From GCA-016699835 sp964543905 (GTDB lineage Bacteria; Planctomycetota; Phycisphaerae; Phycisphaerales; UBA1924), in NCBI GenBank assembly GCA_964543905.1, contig CAZIZO010000001.1:124001-188000 (forward strand): 64,000 nucleotides of DNA, written 5' to 3'. The number at the start of each line of letters is the position of its first letter. The first letter of the stretch is position 1. The position numbers and the translations under genes were made by a program. This document shows positions 33,632 to 42,191 of this stretch, piece after piece. The notes under the pieces are model-generated. The model searched no databases, was not told where the DNA came from, and saw only the letters and a list, made by a program, of their open reading frames with translations.

Positions 33632-34858
33632 CTACCCCTTCTTCTCCCGCCACGCCTTGATCACCTCCGCCTCCTGATCCGCCGGCAAGCCCACCGCGGC
33701 CACGCCCTGCTTGATGTTGTCGGGCAGTGAGTCGTACCACTCGAGCGTGCTCTTAGTCGTGTCTTCGACGCTGCGGAAGGTGAGGCCTGCGGCGAGTGCT
33801 TTCTTGATGCTCCGCTGATGGAACCCCGCGCCCTCGCCCTCGGGCGGGATCCAGAGTGAGAATCGTTCGGTGGGCACGTTCTGCTCTTCGAGGAACTTGG
33901 GGTCGATCCACACGGGCTTCGCGTCGCTTGCCGCGCCCTTGGCGCAGCCCTCGACCATCGCCTTCATCGTCAGCGTCTCGGCCGGGCCGGTGACGTTGTA
34001 CGCGCCGACGGCCTTGGTCTCGATGCAGCGGATCACGAAGTCCGCGAGGTCGCGCACGTCCACGATCTGGATGGCGTCGGTCTCCTTGCCCGGGACGATC
34101 ATCTCGCCGCCGGTTCGCACGCGCAGCGGCCAGTAGATCCAGCGTTTGCTCGTGTCGCCCTTGCCGACGATAAAGCCGGGGCGGAGGTTGGTCACGCGCC
34201 CGGGCATGGCCTTCTCGGCCGCCAACTCGCACGCGGCCTTCCCACCGCCGTAGTTGCGGAAGTCGGGGCCGAAGTCTTCGGTCGTGGGATCGTCGAGCAC
34301 GGCGAGTTCCGCCGACTCGTCCTGATTGGGTGTATCGTTCTTCGCGTAGACCGAGAGCGTGGAAATGAAGACATACTGCCCCACATTTGGGGCGAGCAAC
34401 TCGGCCGACGCCTTGACCATACGCGGGAAATACCCGGACGTGTCGATCACCGCGTCCCATTTCTTGCCCTCGAGTTGCGTGAGGCCCTTGGGGCTATCGG
34501 GATCGGGCTTCGCGTCCGGCGTGCCCGCCGCCTTGCGATCCGCGGCCGTCTTGTTGGGGTCGCGGTTGCCGTAGAGGATCTCGACGCCCTCCGGCACGGC
34601 GGAGGGTCGGCCCGCCTGCTTGCGGCGGTCTTCCGTGCGCCCGGAGTTGAAGATCGTGACGTGATGCCCGCGTGCGAGCGCGGCGTCGATGCATCGCGGC
34701 CCCAGGAAGCCCGTGCCGCCCAGGATCAACACCCGCAACTTCCCATCGGGCGAGCGCGTCGGCTCCGACCGGGCGCGCGTGAGCCGGGCCGCGCCAACAA
34801 GAGTCGTGAGCCCAAGGGCGGCCGAGGTCTGAAGAAAGCGGCGACGTGATGTGGACAT
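33632..34858 (-). CDS. Tat-exported NAD-dependent epimerase/dehydratase-like protein
   Basis: The 408-residue protein starts MSTSRRRFLQTSAALGLTTL, a twin-arginine signal (RRRFL) with a short hydrophobic core. The Rossmann motif is LRVLILGGTGFLGPRCIDAA, later STLSVYA and an YGGGKAACE segment in place of YxxxK, typical of extended short-chain dehydrogenases. Export by Tat suggests that it folds with its cofactor in the cytoplasm. An insert rich in Asp/Pro (KPDPDSPKGLTQLEGKK) lies before the strand DAVIDTSG. The substrate is unknown. A TATAGT -10 box lies ~40 nt upstream. Confidence 0.82.
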   Translation of the reverse strand: MSTSRRRFLQTSAALGLTTLVGAARLTRARSEPTRSPDGKLRVLILGGTGFLGPRCIDAALARGHHVTIFNSGRTEDRRKQAGRPSAVPEGVEILYGNRDPNKTAADRKAAGTPDAKPDPDSPKGLTQLEGKKWDAVIDTSGYFPRMVKASAELLAPNVGQYVFISTLSVYAKNDTPNQDESAELAVLDDPTTEDFGPDFRNYGGGKAACELAAEKAMPGRVTNLRPGFIVGKGDTSKRWIYWPLRVRTGGEMIVPGKETDAIQIVDVRDLADFVIRCIETKAVGAYNVTGPAETLTMKAMVEGCAKGAASDAKPVWIDPKFLEEQNVPTERFSLWIPPEGEGAGFHQRSIKKALAAGLTFRSVEDTTKSTLEWYDSLPDNIKQGVAAVGLPADQEAEVIKAWREKKG

Positions 34859-35219
34859 CGAGGATCGCTCCCAAAGGGCTTTAGTGCGTTTCGCACTATA
34901 TCCGACGCCGGGGCCGCCGGCGAGTTCCCAACGAGAGCGCCCGGGCATCTGCATCCGTCGCAAATCCGTCGTGTCGAACGCCAAAAAGTCCAACACCAAA
35001 AGTGGACCAAGGCAGGACACCGGCGCCCGCCTTGAATCCCTTCCCCACTCGCTTGTCTGGCGGCCGCCCGCGCGTGAATCAGCATCGGCGCCGCAAGGCC
35101 CCTCCACCCTGCGTCGCTTCTGCCACAACTTCAACGTGAAAAGCGAAGATCACTCACGCATCGGCCACAAAAATGCGCAAGATGTCACCAAAAGATATCA
35201 AATACCAAACATTTTACGA
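34859..35219. other. Intergenic region between the Tat epimerase and anti-sigma genes
   Basis: It holds the epimerase promoter near 34895 and, at about 35155-35219, an AT-rich stretch (with AAAAGATATCAAATACCAAAC) unlike the surrounding GC-rich DNA. No gene was found on either strand. Confidence 0.5.
34883..34900 (-). promoter_or_regulatory. -10 box TATAGT overlapping an inverted repeat, upstream of the Tat epimerase
   Basis: TATAGT (34900-34895, minus strand) overlaps AGTGCG-TTT-CGCACT (34883-34897). A repressor bound to this repeat would block the promoter. No regulator gene is adjacent. Confidence 0.4.
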
Positions 35220-35663
35220 TTACTGTTTAGAATGAATCAAAGATTCAATCTGGATTCGATCCGCTTGATCGCCGGGCCGAGAAGGCCAATCGGTACCCCA
35301 CGTCACCACGGGGGGGTCCGCTTCTCCGGTTCGCTCCCATGCTTGCCTGAGGCTCGCGATGGACGACGGGGGATGCTCCGTCATCGCGGGGATCGACTCG
35401 GCCGTCGGGGGGGACGGTCGAGCGATCGGCTTGGGCGCCGGGGGCGGAGCCCAGGCGTGAGCGGCCTGAAAGACGACGTACGCGCCGGCGGCCGTCAGCA
35501 CGAAAGCCGCCGCGATCATCACGCGGCGCGTCAGGACCGATCGTCGCCGGCGAACCAGGGCCTCCGCGAGCGCCGGGGGCACGCCCTCGGGAGCCCGCCG
35601 CGCCAACGCCGCGCCCAAGCGAGAGAGATCGTGCTCGAGTTGGATGTCGCGTGGCTCGGTCAT
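35220..35663 (-). CDS. Single-span membrane protein, probable anti-sigma factor
   Basis: The 147-residue protein has an N-terminal cytoplasmic part (~55 residues, IQLEHDLSRLGAALARR), one membrane span (VMIAAAFVLTAAGAYVVF) and a Pro-rich outer part of ~75 residues. Its ATG overlaps the sigma factor stop as ATGA, the usual arrangement for an ECF sigma factor and its anti-sigma. The zinc-binding HxxxCxxC motif of ZAS proteins is absent, so the assignment rests on position and topology. The C-terminus ends in the AT-rich zone. Confidence 0.65.
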   Translation of the reverse strand: MTEPRDIQLEHDLSRLGAALARRAPEGVPPALAEALVRRRRSVLTRRVMIAAAFVLTAAGAYVVFQAAHAWAPPPAPKPIARPSPPTAESIPAMTEHPPSSIASLRQAWERTGEADPPVVTWGTDWPSRPGDQADRIQIESLIHSKQ

Positions 35664-36235
35664 GGGCGCACCTCCGTCGGACGGGAGCACGATGGGATGG
35701 GAACACTCGCGGCGTGCTTTGGAGTGATCGGTTCGTCCAGAGCCTCTCGCAACCTCGACATCGCCGACCGCAGACGCGACGCGATCGTATTGCGGTTCTC
35801 GTTGAGCGAGAGCGCCATCTGGTCGAGCGTCAGCCCGGCGACGTGCTTGAGGAGCAGGAGTTCGCGGGCGTCGTCGGGGAGGCGATCGATGGCCCGGTGC
35901 AGCGCCTCGAGCGCGGACGGATCACACCGCGCGGGCTCGCGGCCGGCGTGCGAGAGACGGAGGCGAAGGGCGTCCTGTCGCGCGCCCGCTCGCGCCAGGT
36001 TGAGCACCGCGTGGCGCACCGATGTCGCGAGCCAGGCCTGCACATTCTCGACCTCCTCGAGCGTGCGCCGGTCCATATACAGCACGCGGGCAAAGACCGA
36101 CTGCACCGCGTCGAGCGCCACCGGATGGGCGGCGTCGGACCCCGGCACGCGCAGGACGGCGGCGGCGTACGCCGACATCGCCCGCCCGTACCGAGACCAC
36201 AACTCCTGCGCCGCCGCATGATGTCCCTGGGCCAT
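35660..36235 (-). CDS. ECF-type RNA polymerase sigma factor (N-terminus uncertain)
   Basis: The 191 residues from ATG 36235 include a sigma-2 region (DAVQSVFARVL, VQAWLATSVRHAVLNLAR) and a sigma-4 helix-turn-helix (LLLKHVAGLTLDQMALSLNENRNTIASRLRSAMSRLR). The in-frame codons just upstream encode DHQLLLR, which completes the usual ECF start (D-x-x-LL-x-R-x-x-x-G), but no ATG, GTG or TTG lies in that stretch before a TGA. Only ATT at 36296-36298, after a GAGGAG-rich region, or CTG at 36242-36244, could serve. So the true start is either non-canonical or the N-terminus is shortened. It is coupled to the anti-sigma gene. Confidence 0.82.
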   Translation of the reverse strand: MAQGHHAAAQELWSRYGRAMSAYAAAVLRVPGSDAAHPVALDAVQSVFARVLYMDRRTLEEVENVQAWLATSVRHAVLNLARAGARQDALRLRLSHAGREPARCDPSALEALHRAIDRLPDDARELLLLKHVAGLTLDQMALSLNENRNTIASRLRSAMSRLREALDEPITPKHAASVPIPSCSRPTEVRP

Positions 36236-36375
36236 GCGGAGCAGGAGTTGGTGGTCGGACGCGTCTGGGGGGGCGGGGTTCGTAGGTCTCTCCTCAATCT
36301 CGCGGGACTGGAACTTCCACCCGCGACGACCAGGGCTTGTTCGTCAACATCTCGTGCCTTCGTCCAACGGCACGA

Positions 36376-37503
36376 TCACTTCTTCGCCTCACCCTTCTTT
36401 GCCGCCTCGCCGCCCAGCGGTGCAACGACGTTGGGGTCCTCTCCTCGCAGGAAGGCGTCGAGACGCTTGATCGCGAGGTCTCGTTCGGCCCGTATCCGCT
36501 GAGAACTGACGCGCGATTTCCCGAACGCCGCCCCCGCCACCTGCGCGGCGGCACCCCACTTGCCCTGCTGGAGTTCCTCTTCGAGTTCGGTGAGTCGCTT
36601 CGCGGCGTCGGGCGTGTCCCACACGCTCTGCACCTCGGCGTAGTACGCGGCGAGGCGGTCCAACTCCACGCCCAGTTGCGTCTCGTCCATCTTCGTCAAT
36701 GGATTGGCCATCTCCTGGACGGACGTCGCGGTCGAGGCTGTGAGAACGCGGGCAAAGTCCGCCCCCGCCGTCGCGCCCTTGAACCGGCCGCGAGCCCAAT
36801 CCACCGCCAGCGTCGATTCTCCGTGCACCGCGGCGCGGAATCCCATGTAGTCGTCCTCGCGTTGCTCCTTGAGGGCCGTGCTCGCGGCCCGCGCCACCTC
36901 GCTCGTCAGCGCGCCCTCGGCCAGCAGTTCCTCGCAGAAGTTGACCCCCGCCGACGTGATCGCGCCCCCAACCAGCGACGAGATCAGGATGCGATCCCGG
37001 CTCGCGTGTTCGGCCATGCGGATCGCCGCCGAGACGCGCTTGGCCGCGCCGTCGCTCTTGCCTTCCCGCACCAGACGGAAGGCATCCGCGAGCAGGACCC
37101 GCACCCCACGACGCATGTGCCCAAGGTGTGGGAGCAGCGCCTCGAAGCCCTGGTCGTACCGAACTCCAAAGTCGCATGCCGACGTGTTCGCGGCGAACAT
37201 CAAGTCTTCGATGTACCGCTGGTTCGCCAGCAGCACCTTCGCGGTCTCTTCATCCGGGAACCTCCCCGCCTTGCGATCGGTGTACTTCTCGACGATCAAC
37301 TTGGCGTCGTCTTGGCTCAGCCTCTCGAAGGCCTGGAAGTACAAGAGGGCCGCGTTGGTTTGTCCACCCAACGTGGGGGGGTGGAGCCCGGCCATCTTGT
37401 CTTGCGGGGTCGTGGGCGCGGATTGGGCCAGACCGCTCGAGGCCACCACGAGCGACGCGGCGAGCGGGATCACCAACCGAGAAACAGATCGACGGAGGTT
37501 CAT
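36376..37503 (-). CDS. Exported protein of unknown function
   Basis: The 375-residue precursor has a signal peptide (SRLVIPLAASLVVASSGLAQ) and a mostly helical mature part with no recognised motif. Helices with periodic Ala/Leu/Glu (AAKRVSAAIRMAEHASRD, AKRLTELEEELQQGKW) suggest a helical-repeat scaffold. The C-terminus is basic and Gly/Lys-rich. GAAGGATG precedes ATG 37503. A hairpin with a U-run lies 133 bp upstream in the likely leader. The sigma/anti-sigma pair follows 140 bp downstream on the same strand. Confidence 0.7.
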   Translation of the reverse strand: MNLRRSVSRLVIPLAASLVVASSGLAQSAPTTPQDKMAGLHPPTLGGQTNAALLYFQAFERLSQDDAKLIVEKYTDRKAGRFPDEETAKVLLANQRYIEDLMFAANTSACDFGVRYDQGFEALLPHLGHMRRGVRVLLADAFRLVREGKSDGAAKRVSAAIRMAEHASRDRILISSLVGGAITSAGVNFCEELLAEGALTSEVARAASTALKEQREDDYMGFRAAVHGESTLAVDWARGRFKGATAGADFARVLTASTATSVQEMANPLTKMDETQLGVELDRLAAYYAEVQSVWDTPDAAKRLTELEEELQQGKWGAAAQVAGAAFGKSRVSSQRIRAERDLAIKRLDAFLRGEDPNVVAPLGGEAAKKGEAKK

Positions 37504-37635
37504 GGGTTCATCCTTCGGAGTTGAGGTGGTCAACGACAGTGCGTTCGTCCACCAGAGAGACACCGCCGCCATCCGTTTGTGTTGATCCATCTTCTCCGAT
37601 CATCGGATGTGCCATGAGGTCCGCCGAAGCCCCCC

Positions 37636-37683
37636 AAAAAAGAGCGCCGCCGACCGAGGGTGGACCAAGGTCGTGCGGCGCTC
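37636..37683 (-). terminator. U-run terminator in the leader upstream of 37503 (attenuator or sRNA end)
   Basis: On the minus strand GAGCGCCGC and GCGGCGCTC pair over 9 bp, an inner CGACC/GGTCG adds 5 bp after a one-base bulge, and the loop has 13 nt. TTTTTT follows directly. No minus-strand gene lies to its right within the window's neighbouring 170 bp, so it must end a short RNA or act as an attenuator. Confidence 0.7.
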
Positions 37684-37723
37684 GAAGGGGTGAGGCGAGT
37701 TAGGGATCGCTCGCGAGGGCGAA
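37636..37723 (-). ncRNA. Candidate short RNA or attenuated leader (~88 nt)
   Basis: A start near 37723, set by the TATAGA box at 37730-37735, and the U-run terminator at 37636 would define an RNA of about 88 nt. It could be a free small RNA or the leader of the exported-protein gene at 37503. I recognise no known riboswitch family. Confidence 0.35.
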
Positions 37724-37855
37724 CTACAGTCTATATGCGTCAAACAGGACGCGATCAGAACGCGAATATTGAATTTTCTTCTTCTTGATACGGTGTCGCT
37801 CCGCCCAAGTTTCTGTCTTCACGTCCATCACATGCTTTTTTTGATCGAGGATTAG

Positions 37856-38677
37856 ATGAGTTCTAAATCAGCCGGCCGATCGGATGTCTACAGCGACGCC
37901 TCCCTCTACGACATCCTCCACCGCCCAGGCACGGCACAGGAAGTCACGTTCCTCCAACGCGTCCACAATCGCTTCGGACTCGGTACGGGTTCGGGTCCAT
38001 GGCTTGAACCCGCCTGCGGCACCGCCCGCCTCGCCCGCCTCGCCGCCGCCCGAGGCCAACCCGTCGCCGGCTTCGACCTCGAACCCGCCATGATCGCCTA
38101 CGCACGCGATCACACCCCACCGCGCGATCGCCCACGCACCCGCTTCTTCCAGGCCCGCATGGAGGACTTCGACAGCGCCCTCCCCAAACGCGGCCCCTGG
38201 GCGCGCTTCTCCCTCGCTTTCAACCTCATCAACACCATCCGCCACCTCCACTCCGACCGCGCCATGCTCGACCACTTTGGGGCCGTCGCGCGTGTCCTCA
38301 AGCCCGGCGCCCTCTACGCCGTCGGCATCAGCCTCAGCCTCTACGGCATCGAGCAAGAAACCGAGGACGTCTGGCAAGGCACCCGCGGCACCTGCAAAGT
38401 CTCCCAAGTCGTCCAGTACATCCCGCCCGACTGCACGCCCCGCGCCCCTCGCGGCGGCAACCGCCTCGAACGCGTCATCTCCCACCTCACCATCACCCGT
38501 CCACGCGGCGAAGAGCACCGCGACAGCACCTACGCGCTGCGCACCTATGACCTCACCCAGTGGCAGTCCCTCCTCCGCCGATCGCCGTTCGAGGTCCGCG
38601 TCGTCCTGGGCGACGATGGCGTGGAGATTGCGCCGCCGAGAATCGGGTACGCGATCTGGGTTTTGTCGATGGGATGA
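37856..38677 (+). CDS. Class I SAM-dependent methyltransferase
   Basis: The 273-residue protein has the SAM-binding motif LEPACGTARLARLAAARG (a variant of GxGxG, here E-x-x-CGTG-like), then GFDLEPAMIAYAR with the acidic residue of motif II, and RFFQARMEDF as motif III. The HFGAVARVLKPGALYAVG stretch is the usual post-core strand. The substrate cannot be told. ATG 37856 follows a GAGGATT stretch. The gene is convergent with enolase 85 bp away. Confidence 0.85.
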   Translation: MSSKSAGRSDVYSDASLYDILHRPGTAQEVTFLQRVHNRFGLGTGSGPWLEPACGTARLARLAAARGQPVAGFDLEPAMIAYARDHTPPRDRPRTRFFQARMEDFDSALPKRGPWARFSLAFNLINTIRHLHSDRAMLDHFGAVARVLKPGALYAVGISLSLYGIEQETEDVWQGTRGTCKVSQVVQYIPPDCTPRAPRGGNRLERVISHLTITRPRGEEHRDSTYALRTYDLTQWQSLLRRSPFEVRVVLGDDGVEIAPPRIGYAIWVLSMG

Positions 38678-38762
38678 CCACCTTCACCGTGGTTGCGATG
38701 AACGAACCTTGCCCGTCGCGAGGCGGATACGAGCGTCCCGGTCGTCGCCTCTCCTCCCCGGC

Positions 38763-40064
38763 CTACGTGCGCCACCAGGTCTTCCCACCGTAGACCGCGT
38801 CGCTTCCCAACTGCTCCGCGATGCGGAGCAACTGGTTGTACTTCGCGTTGCGATCGCTCCGGCACGGCGCGCCCGTCTTGATCTGCCCGCAGTTGGTCGC
38901 GACCGCCAGGTCGGCGATCGTCGCGTCCTCGGTCTCCCCGCTGCGGTGGCTCATCACCGCGGCGTACTTGTTCCGCATCGCGAGGTCCACGGTCTCGAAG
39001 GTCTCGCTCAGGCTGCCGATCTGGTTCACCTTGACGAGGATCGCGTTCGCGCAGTTTTCCTTCAGCCCGCGTTCCAGGAACTTCTTGTTGGTGACGAAGA
39101 GGTCATCGCCCACGAGTTGGATCTTGTCCCCCAGTTTCGCCGTGATCTTCGACCAGCCTTCCCAGTCGTTCTCCGCGAGGCCGTCCTCGAGGGTGCGAAT
39201 CGGATACTTCGTGCACCATCCGGCCCAGAGGTCCACCATCTGGTCGCTTGTGAGCACGTCCTTGGTGCTCTTGAACATCATGTAGCCCTTTTTGCCGGCC
39301 TTTTCCGCCTCGTTCCAACACTCGCTCGTCGCCGGATCGAGCGCGACAAAGATCTGCTCGCCCCACGTGTACCCGGCCCTCGCCGTGGCCTCTTCCAGCA
39401 ACTTCAGCGCGTCCTCGTTGGTCTTGAGGTTGGGCGCAAAGCCGCCCTCATCCCCCACGGCGGTGGAGAGATGCTTGTCGTGCAGCACCGCTTTGAGCGC
39501 GTGATAGATCTCCACTCCCGCCCGCAACGCCTCATGGAAGTTGTCAAAGCCCCACGGCTGGATCATGAACTCCTGGAAGTCCACCGTGTTGTCCGCGTGC
39601 TTCCCGCCGTTCAAGACGTTCAGCATGGGCACGGGCAGCACCTTGGCCTTGCTCCCGCCGAGGTAGCGATAGAGCGGAAGGCTGCTCGCCTCCGCCGCCG
39701 CCTTGGCGACGGCGATCGACACGCCGAGGATGGCGTTCGCGCCGAGTTGCGACTTGTTGGGCGTGCCATCGATCCGCAGCATGTGCGCGTCGATCGCTTC
39801 CTGCTCTCGAGCATCGCGCCCCAGCAACTCCGGCGCGATCCGTCGATTCACATTCTCGACGGCCTTGAGCACGCCCTTGCCCAGGTACACGCCCTTCTGC
39901 CCATCCCGCAACTCCACCGCCTCATGCTCGCCCGTCGACGCTCCGCTCGGCACGGCGGCACGTCCCACCACGCCCGACTCGAGCGCCACATCGCACTCCA
40001 ACGTCGGATTGCCGCGAGAATCAAGAACCTGACGAGCATGGATGGCGGTGATTTCGAACGACAT
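38763..40064 (-). CDS. eno: Enolase
   Basis: The 433-residue enzyme interconverts 2-phosphoglycerate and phosphoenolpyruvate. It starts MSFEITAIHARQVLDSRGNPTLECDV. Family motifs include SGASTGEHEAVELRDG, GANAILGVSIA, LNGGKHADN, the metal ligands in FVALDPATSECWN, LEDGLAENDW and QLVGDDLFVTN, and the catalytic Lys in LVKVNQIGSLSE. Length is normal. It is monocistronic and convergent with the methyltransferase. A TATCCG box lies 8 nt before the ATG, and GGAG is within the leader. Confidence 0.97.
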   Translation of the reverse strand: MSFEITAIHARQVLDSRGNPTLECDVALESGVVGRAAVPSGASTGEHEAVELRDGQKGVYLGKGVLKAVENVNRRIAPELLGRDAREQEAIDAHMLRIDGTPNKSQLGANAILGVSIAVAKAAAEASSLPLYRYLGGSKAKVLPVPMLNVLNGGKHADNTVDFQEFMIQPWGFDNFHEALRAGVEIYHALKAVLHDKHLSTAVGDEGGFAPNLKTNEDALKLLEEATARAGYTWGEQIFVALDPATSECWNEAEKAGKKGYMMFKSTKDVLTSDQMVDLWAGWCTKYPIRTLEDGLAENDWEGWSKITAKLGDKIQLVGDDLFVTNKKFLERGLKENCANAILVKVNQIGSLSETFETVDLAMRNKYAAVMSHRSGETEDATIADLAVATNCGQIKTGAPCRSDRNAKYNQLLRIAEQLGSDAVYGGKTWWRT

Positions 40065-40335
40065 GGGGGCTCCGGATAGCAAGGCGACGTGAATCGTGTT
40101 TTCGGGCGGCACGCCCGCACCAATCAGAGCGTAGAGAACCCAGACGCCGGAATCGAGGGCGCCGCACCGCCCGTTCGGTCGCTTATCGTCTTGTCCCTCG
40201 ATCTATTCCGTCTCAGTCCACGTTTATGATGGTCGCCCCGGCCTGCGCCTCCGACACCCCGCGATAAGATGCGGCCCTTGTTCTTGTACTCGATTCGTTG
40301 GTGAACACACGACGGCCCCCGCCTGGGAGCATGCC

Positions 40336-41583
40336 ATGACCAAGTTGCTGGTGATTCTTGGGCTGTTCGTTCTTCTCGCGCTGACGGTCTTCGCGATCGG
40401 GCGCCTTCGGCTCGCTCTTCGGGCCGACCCCGCACAGAATGTCGTCCGCGAGGTTGCCGCCCCAACTCCGTCCGATGACGAGAAGGCTCGGCCCCAACCA
40501 ACCGACGACGCTCCACCCCTCGACCTTGGCGACGTCCTCGAGCCGATTCGGCAACAGAACAAGGTCCCCGCGCTCGGCGCGGTCGTGGTCCGCGCGGACC
40601 GGGTCGTCGCCTCGGGGGTCACGGGCGTACGCCAGGCGGGAGGCACGCAGCCCGTCACGATCCACGATCGCTTCCACCTCGGCTCCGACACCAAGGCCAT
40701 GACCGCGACGCTCGTCGCGTTGCTCGTCGCCGACGGCACCCTAGGTTGGACCACGTCTGTCGCTGATGTGTTCAAGGACCATGTGCCCGACATCGACGAA
40801 ACGTGGATGTCCGCCACGCTCGAACAACTCCTCCATAATCGCGGCGGGGCCCCCTCGGATCTCAATGCCGATGGTCTTTGGAAGCGGCTTTGGAAGCGAG
40901 AAGGCAGTCCGACTCAGCAGCGCATGCAACTGGTCCGGAGCGTCCTCTCTCGCCCGTCCGCTTACGCACCCGGAACCAAGTTCGTCTACTCCAACGCGGG
41001 CTTTGCCATCGCGGGGGCCATGGCCGAGCACATCACCGGCACATCATGGGAGCAACTGATCCAGGAGCGGGTCTTCACGCCCCTTGCGATCACCACCGGG
41101 GGCTTCGGCCCCCCGGGTCTCGATGAACCGCCAAGCCAACCGTGGGGACACAATCCCAAGGGTGTGGCCGTCAAGCCCGGGCCCGAAGCGGACAATCCTC
41201 CGGCAATCGCGCCCGCGGGCACCGTTCACATGTCGTTGCTTGATTGGGCCAAGTTTGTCCGCGCTCACCTTCGGGGACACGCCTCCAATCCGCTCCGCAG
41301 TCCCGTCCTTGTTTCTCCTGAACTGTTCGAGAAGATGCACACACCTATCGAAGACTATGCCATGGGCTGGGGTGTCACGAGTCGTGCATGGGCGAAGGGC
41401 GATCGACCTTCGGATCGCGGGATGGTGCTCACGCACGCGGGCTCGAACACCATGTGGTTCTGCATCGCCTGGCTCGCGCCCGAGCGAGACCTCGCGATCC
41501 TCGTCGCGTGCAATCAGGGAGGGCCCGCCGCCGAGCGTGCCGCGGATCAAGCCGTGGGTGCGGCGATGGAGCACACGAAGTAG
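40336..41583 (+). CDS. Membrane-anchored serine beta-lactamase-family hydrolase
   Basis: The 415-residue protein has an N-terminal membrane segment (LLVILGLFVLLALTVFAI) and a beta-lactamase/class C PBP domain. The active-site tetrad S-x-x-K is in LGSDTKAMT, the tyrosine motif in YSNAGFAIAG and the third element in THAGSNT. Members include D-amino acid peptidases and esterases; the SDTK form is common in the broad 'beta-lactamase-related' group and does not by itself imply resistance. Its last 37 bp overlap the convergent SRPBCC gene. Confidence 0.88.
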   Translation: MTKLLVILGLFVLLALTVFAIGRLRLALRADPAQNVVREVAAPTPSDDEKARPQPTDDAPPLDLGDVLEPIRQQNKVPALGAVVVRADRVVASGVTGVRQAGGTQPVTIHDRFHLGSDTKAMTATLVALLVADGTLGWTTSVADVFKDHVPDIDETWMSATLEQLLHNRGGAPSDLNADGLWKRLWKREGSPTQQRMQLVRSVLSRPSAYAPGTKFVYSNAGFAIAGAMAEHITGTSWEQLIQERVFTPLAITTGGFGPPGLDEPPSQPWGHNPKGVAVKPGPEADNPPAIAPAGTVHMSLLDWAKFVRAHLRGHASNPLRSPVLVSPELFEKMHTPIEDYAMGWGVTSRAWAKGDRPSDRGMVLTHAGSNTMWFCIAWLAPERDLAILVACNQGGPAAERAADQAVGAAMEHTK

Positions 41584-42086
41584 ATGAGGTGCGATCCTCC
41601 GTCGTGCCCGTCGGCCCGCCCGCATCGCCGTCCTTCGCCCGCAGGCACCTCCGCCTCCACCAACAGCGCCAGCAACCCCAGCGATTCCTGCCAACCCAGG
41701 TAGCACATTTCTGTTGGAATGACCGCGGGGATGCCCTCCTGCACGATCGTCAGGTCCGTCCCGCACATCACCGACTTGAACGCGATCGTGATGTCCATCT
41801 GCCCGGGAAGGTTTGGATCGTCAAACTTGTCCGAGTAGCGGATCAACTCGTTGGGTCTGATCTCGACGTACGTCCCGCCGAACCTGTGCGACTGCCCGGT
41901 GCTGAAGTTGATGAACGACATCCGATACCCGCCCCCCACACGAGCGTCCATCGTGTGCACCTCGCTCACAAAGCCGTGCGGGGCCATCCACTTCACCAGC
42001 GCCTTGGGATCGAGGAAGGCACGGAACACGCGCTCGGCCGGCGCCTTGAACACGCGGTGCGATCGAACCGTCCCGGTCTGGGCCAT
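41547..42086 (-). CDS. SRPBCC/AHSA1-type protein with an atypical C-terminal tail
   Basis: The first ~145 residues of this 179-residue product are an AHSA1-like START fold (VFKAPAERVFRAFLDPKALVKWMAPHGF, GGTYVEIRPNELIRYSD, WQESLGLLALLVEAEVP). Such proteins bind hydrophobic ligands or act with Hsp90-like partners. Usual members stop near this point, but here the frame runs on for ~30 residues of Cys/His/Gly-rich sequence into the 3' end of the neighbouring gene. The natural stop may have been lost. Confidence 0.8.
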   Translation of the reverse strand: MAQTGTVRSHRVFKAPAERVFRAFLDPKALVKWMAPHGFVSEVHTMDARVGGGYRMSFINFSTGQSHRFGGTYVEIRPNELIRYSDKFDDPNLPGQMDITIAFKSVMCGTDLTIVQEGIPAVIPTEMCYLGWQESLGLLALLVEAEVPAGEGRRCGRADGHDGGSHLIYFVCSIAAPTA

Positions 42087-42178
42087 GACGTCCTTCCTTT
42101 CCGTGCGGCGACACGCACCATCGGGTTGCGTCGATCAGAATAGGCGCACCGTGCCGTTTCCTGCGCACACAGTTCTGG

Positions 42179-42184
42179 TACATT
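42179..42184 (+). promoter_or_regulatory. -10 box TACATT, 7 nt before ATG 42192
   Basis: TACATT precedes the pseudopilin start by seven bases with no ribosome site, one of the likely leaderless starts. Confidence 0.45.
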
Positions 42185-42191
42185 GTCACGC

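Larger units (their letters stand above)
37504..37855. other. Intergenic region with a minus-strand terminator and promoter
   Basis: Between the exported-protein gene and the methyltransferase gene lies a minus-strand -10 candidate (TATAGA, 37730-37735) followed by the hairpin at 37636-37683. The right part is AT-rich (GAATATTGAATTTTCTTCTTC) and probably holds the methyltransferase promoter. Confidence 0.5.

Noticed and set aside
37690..37860. dif-like recombination site in AT-rich intergenic DNA (also checked near 35200, 43310 and 47120)
   Set aside because: No pair of 11-bp XerC/XerD half-sites around a 6-bp centre was found.
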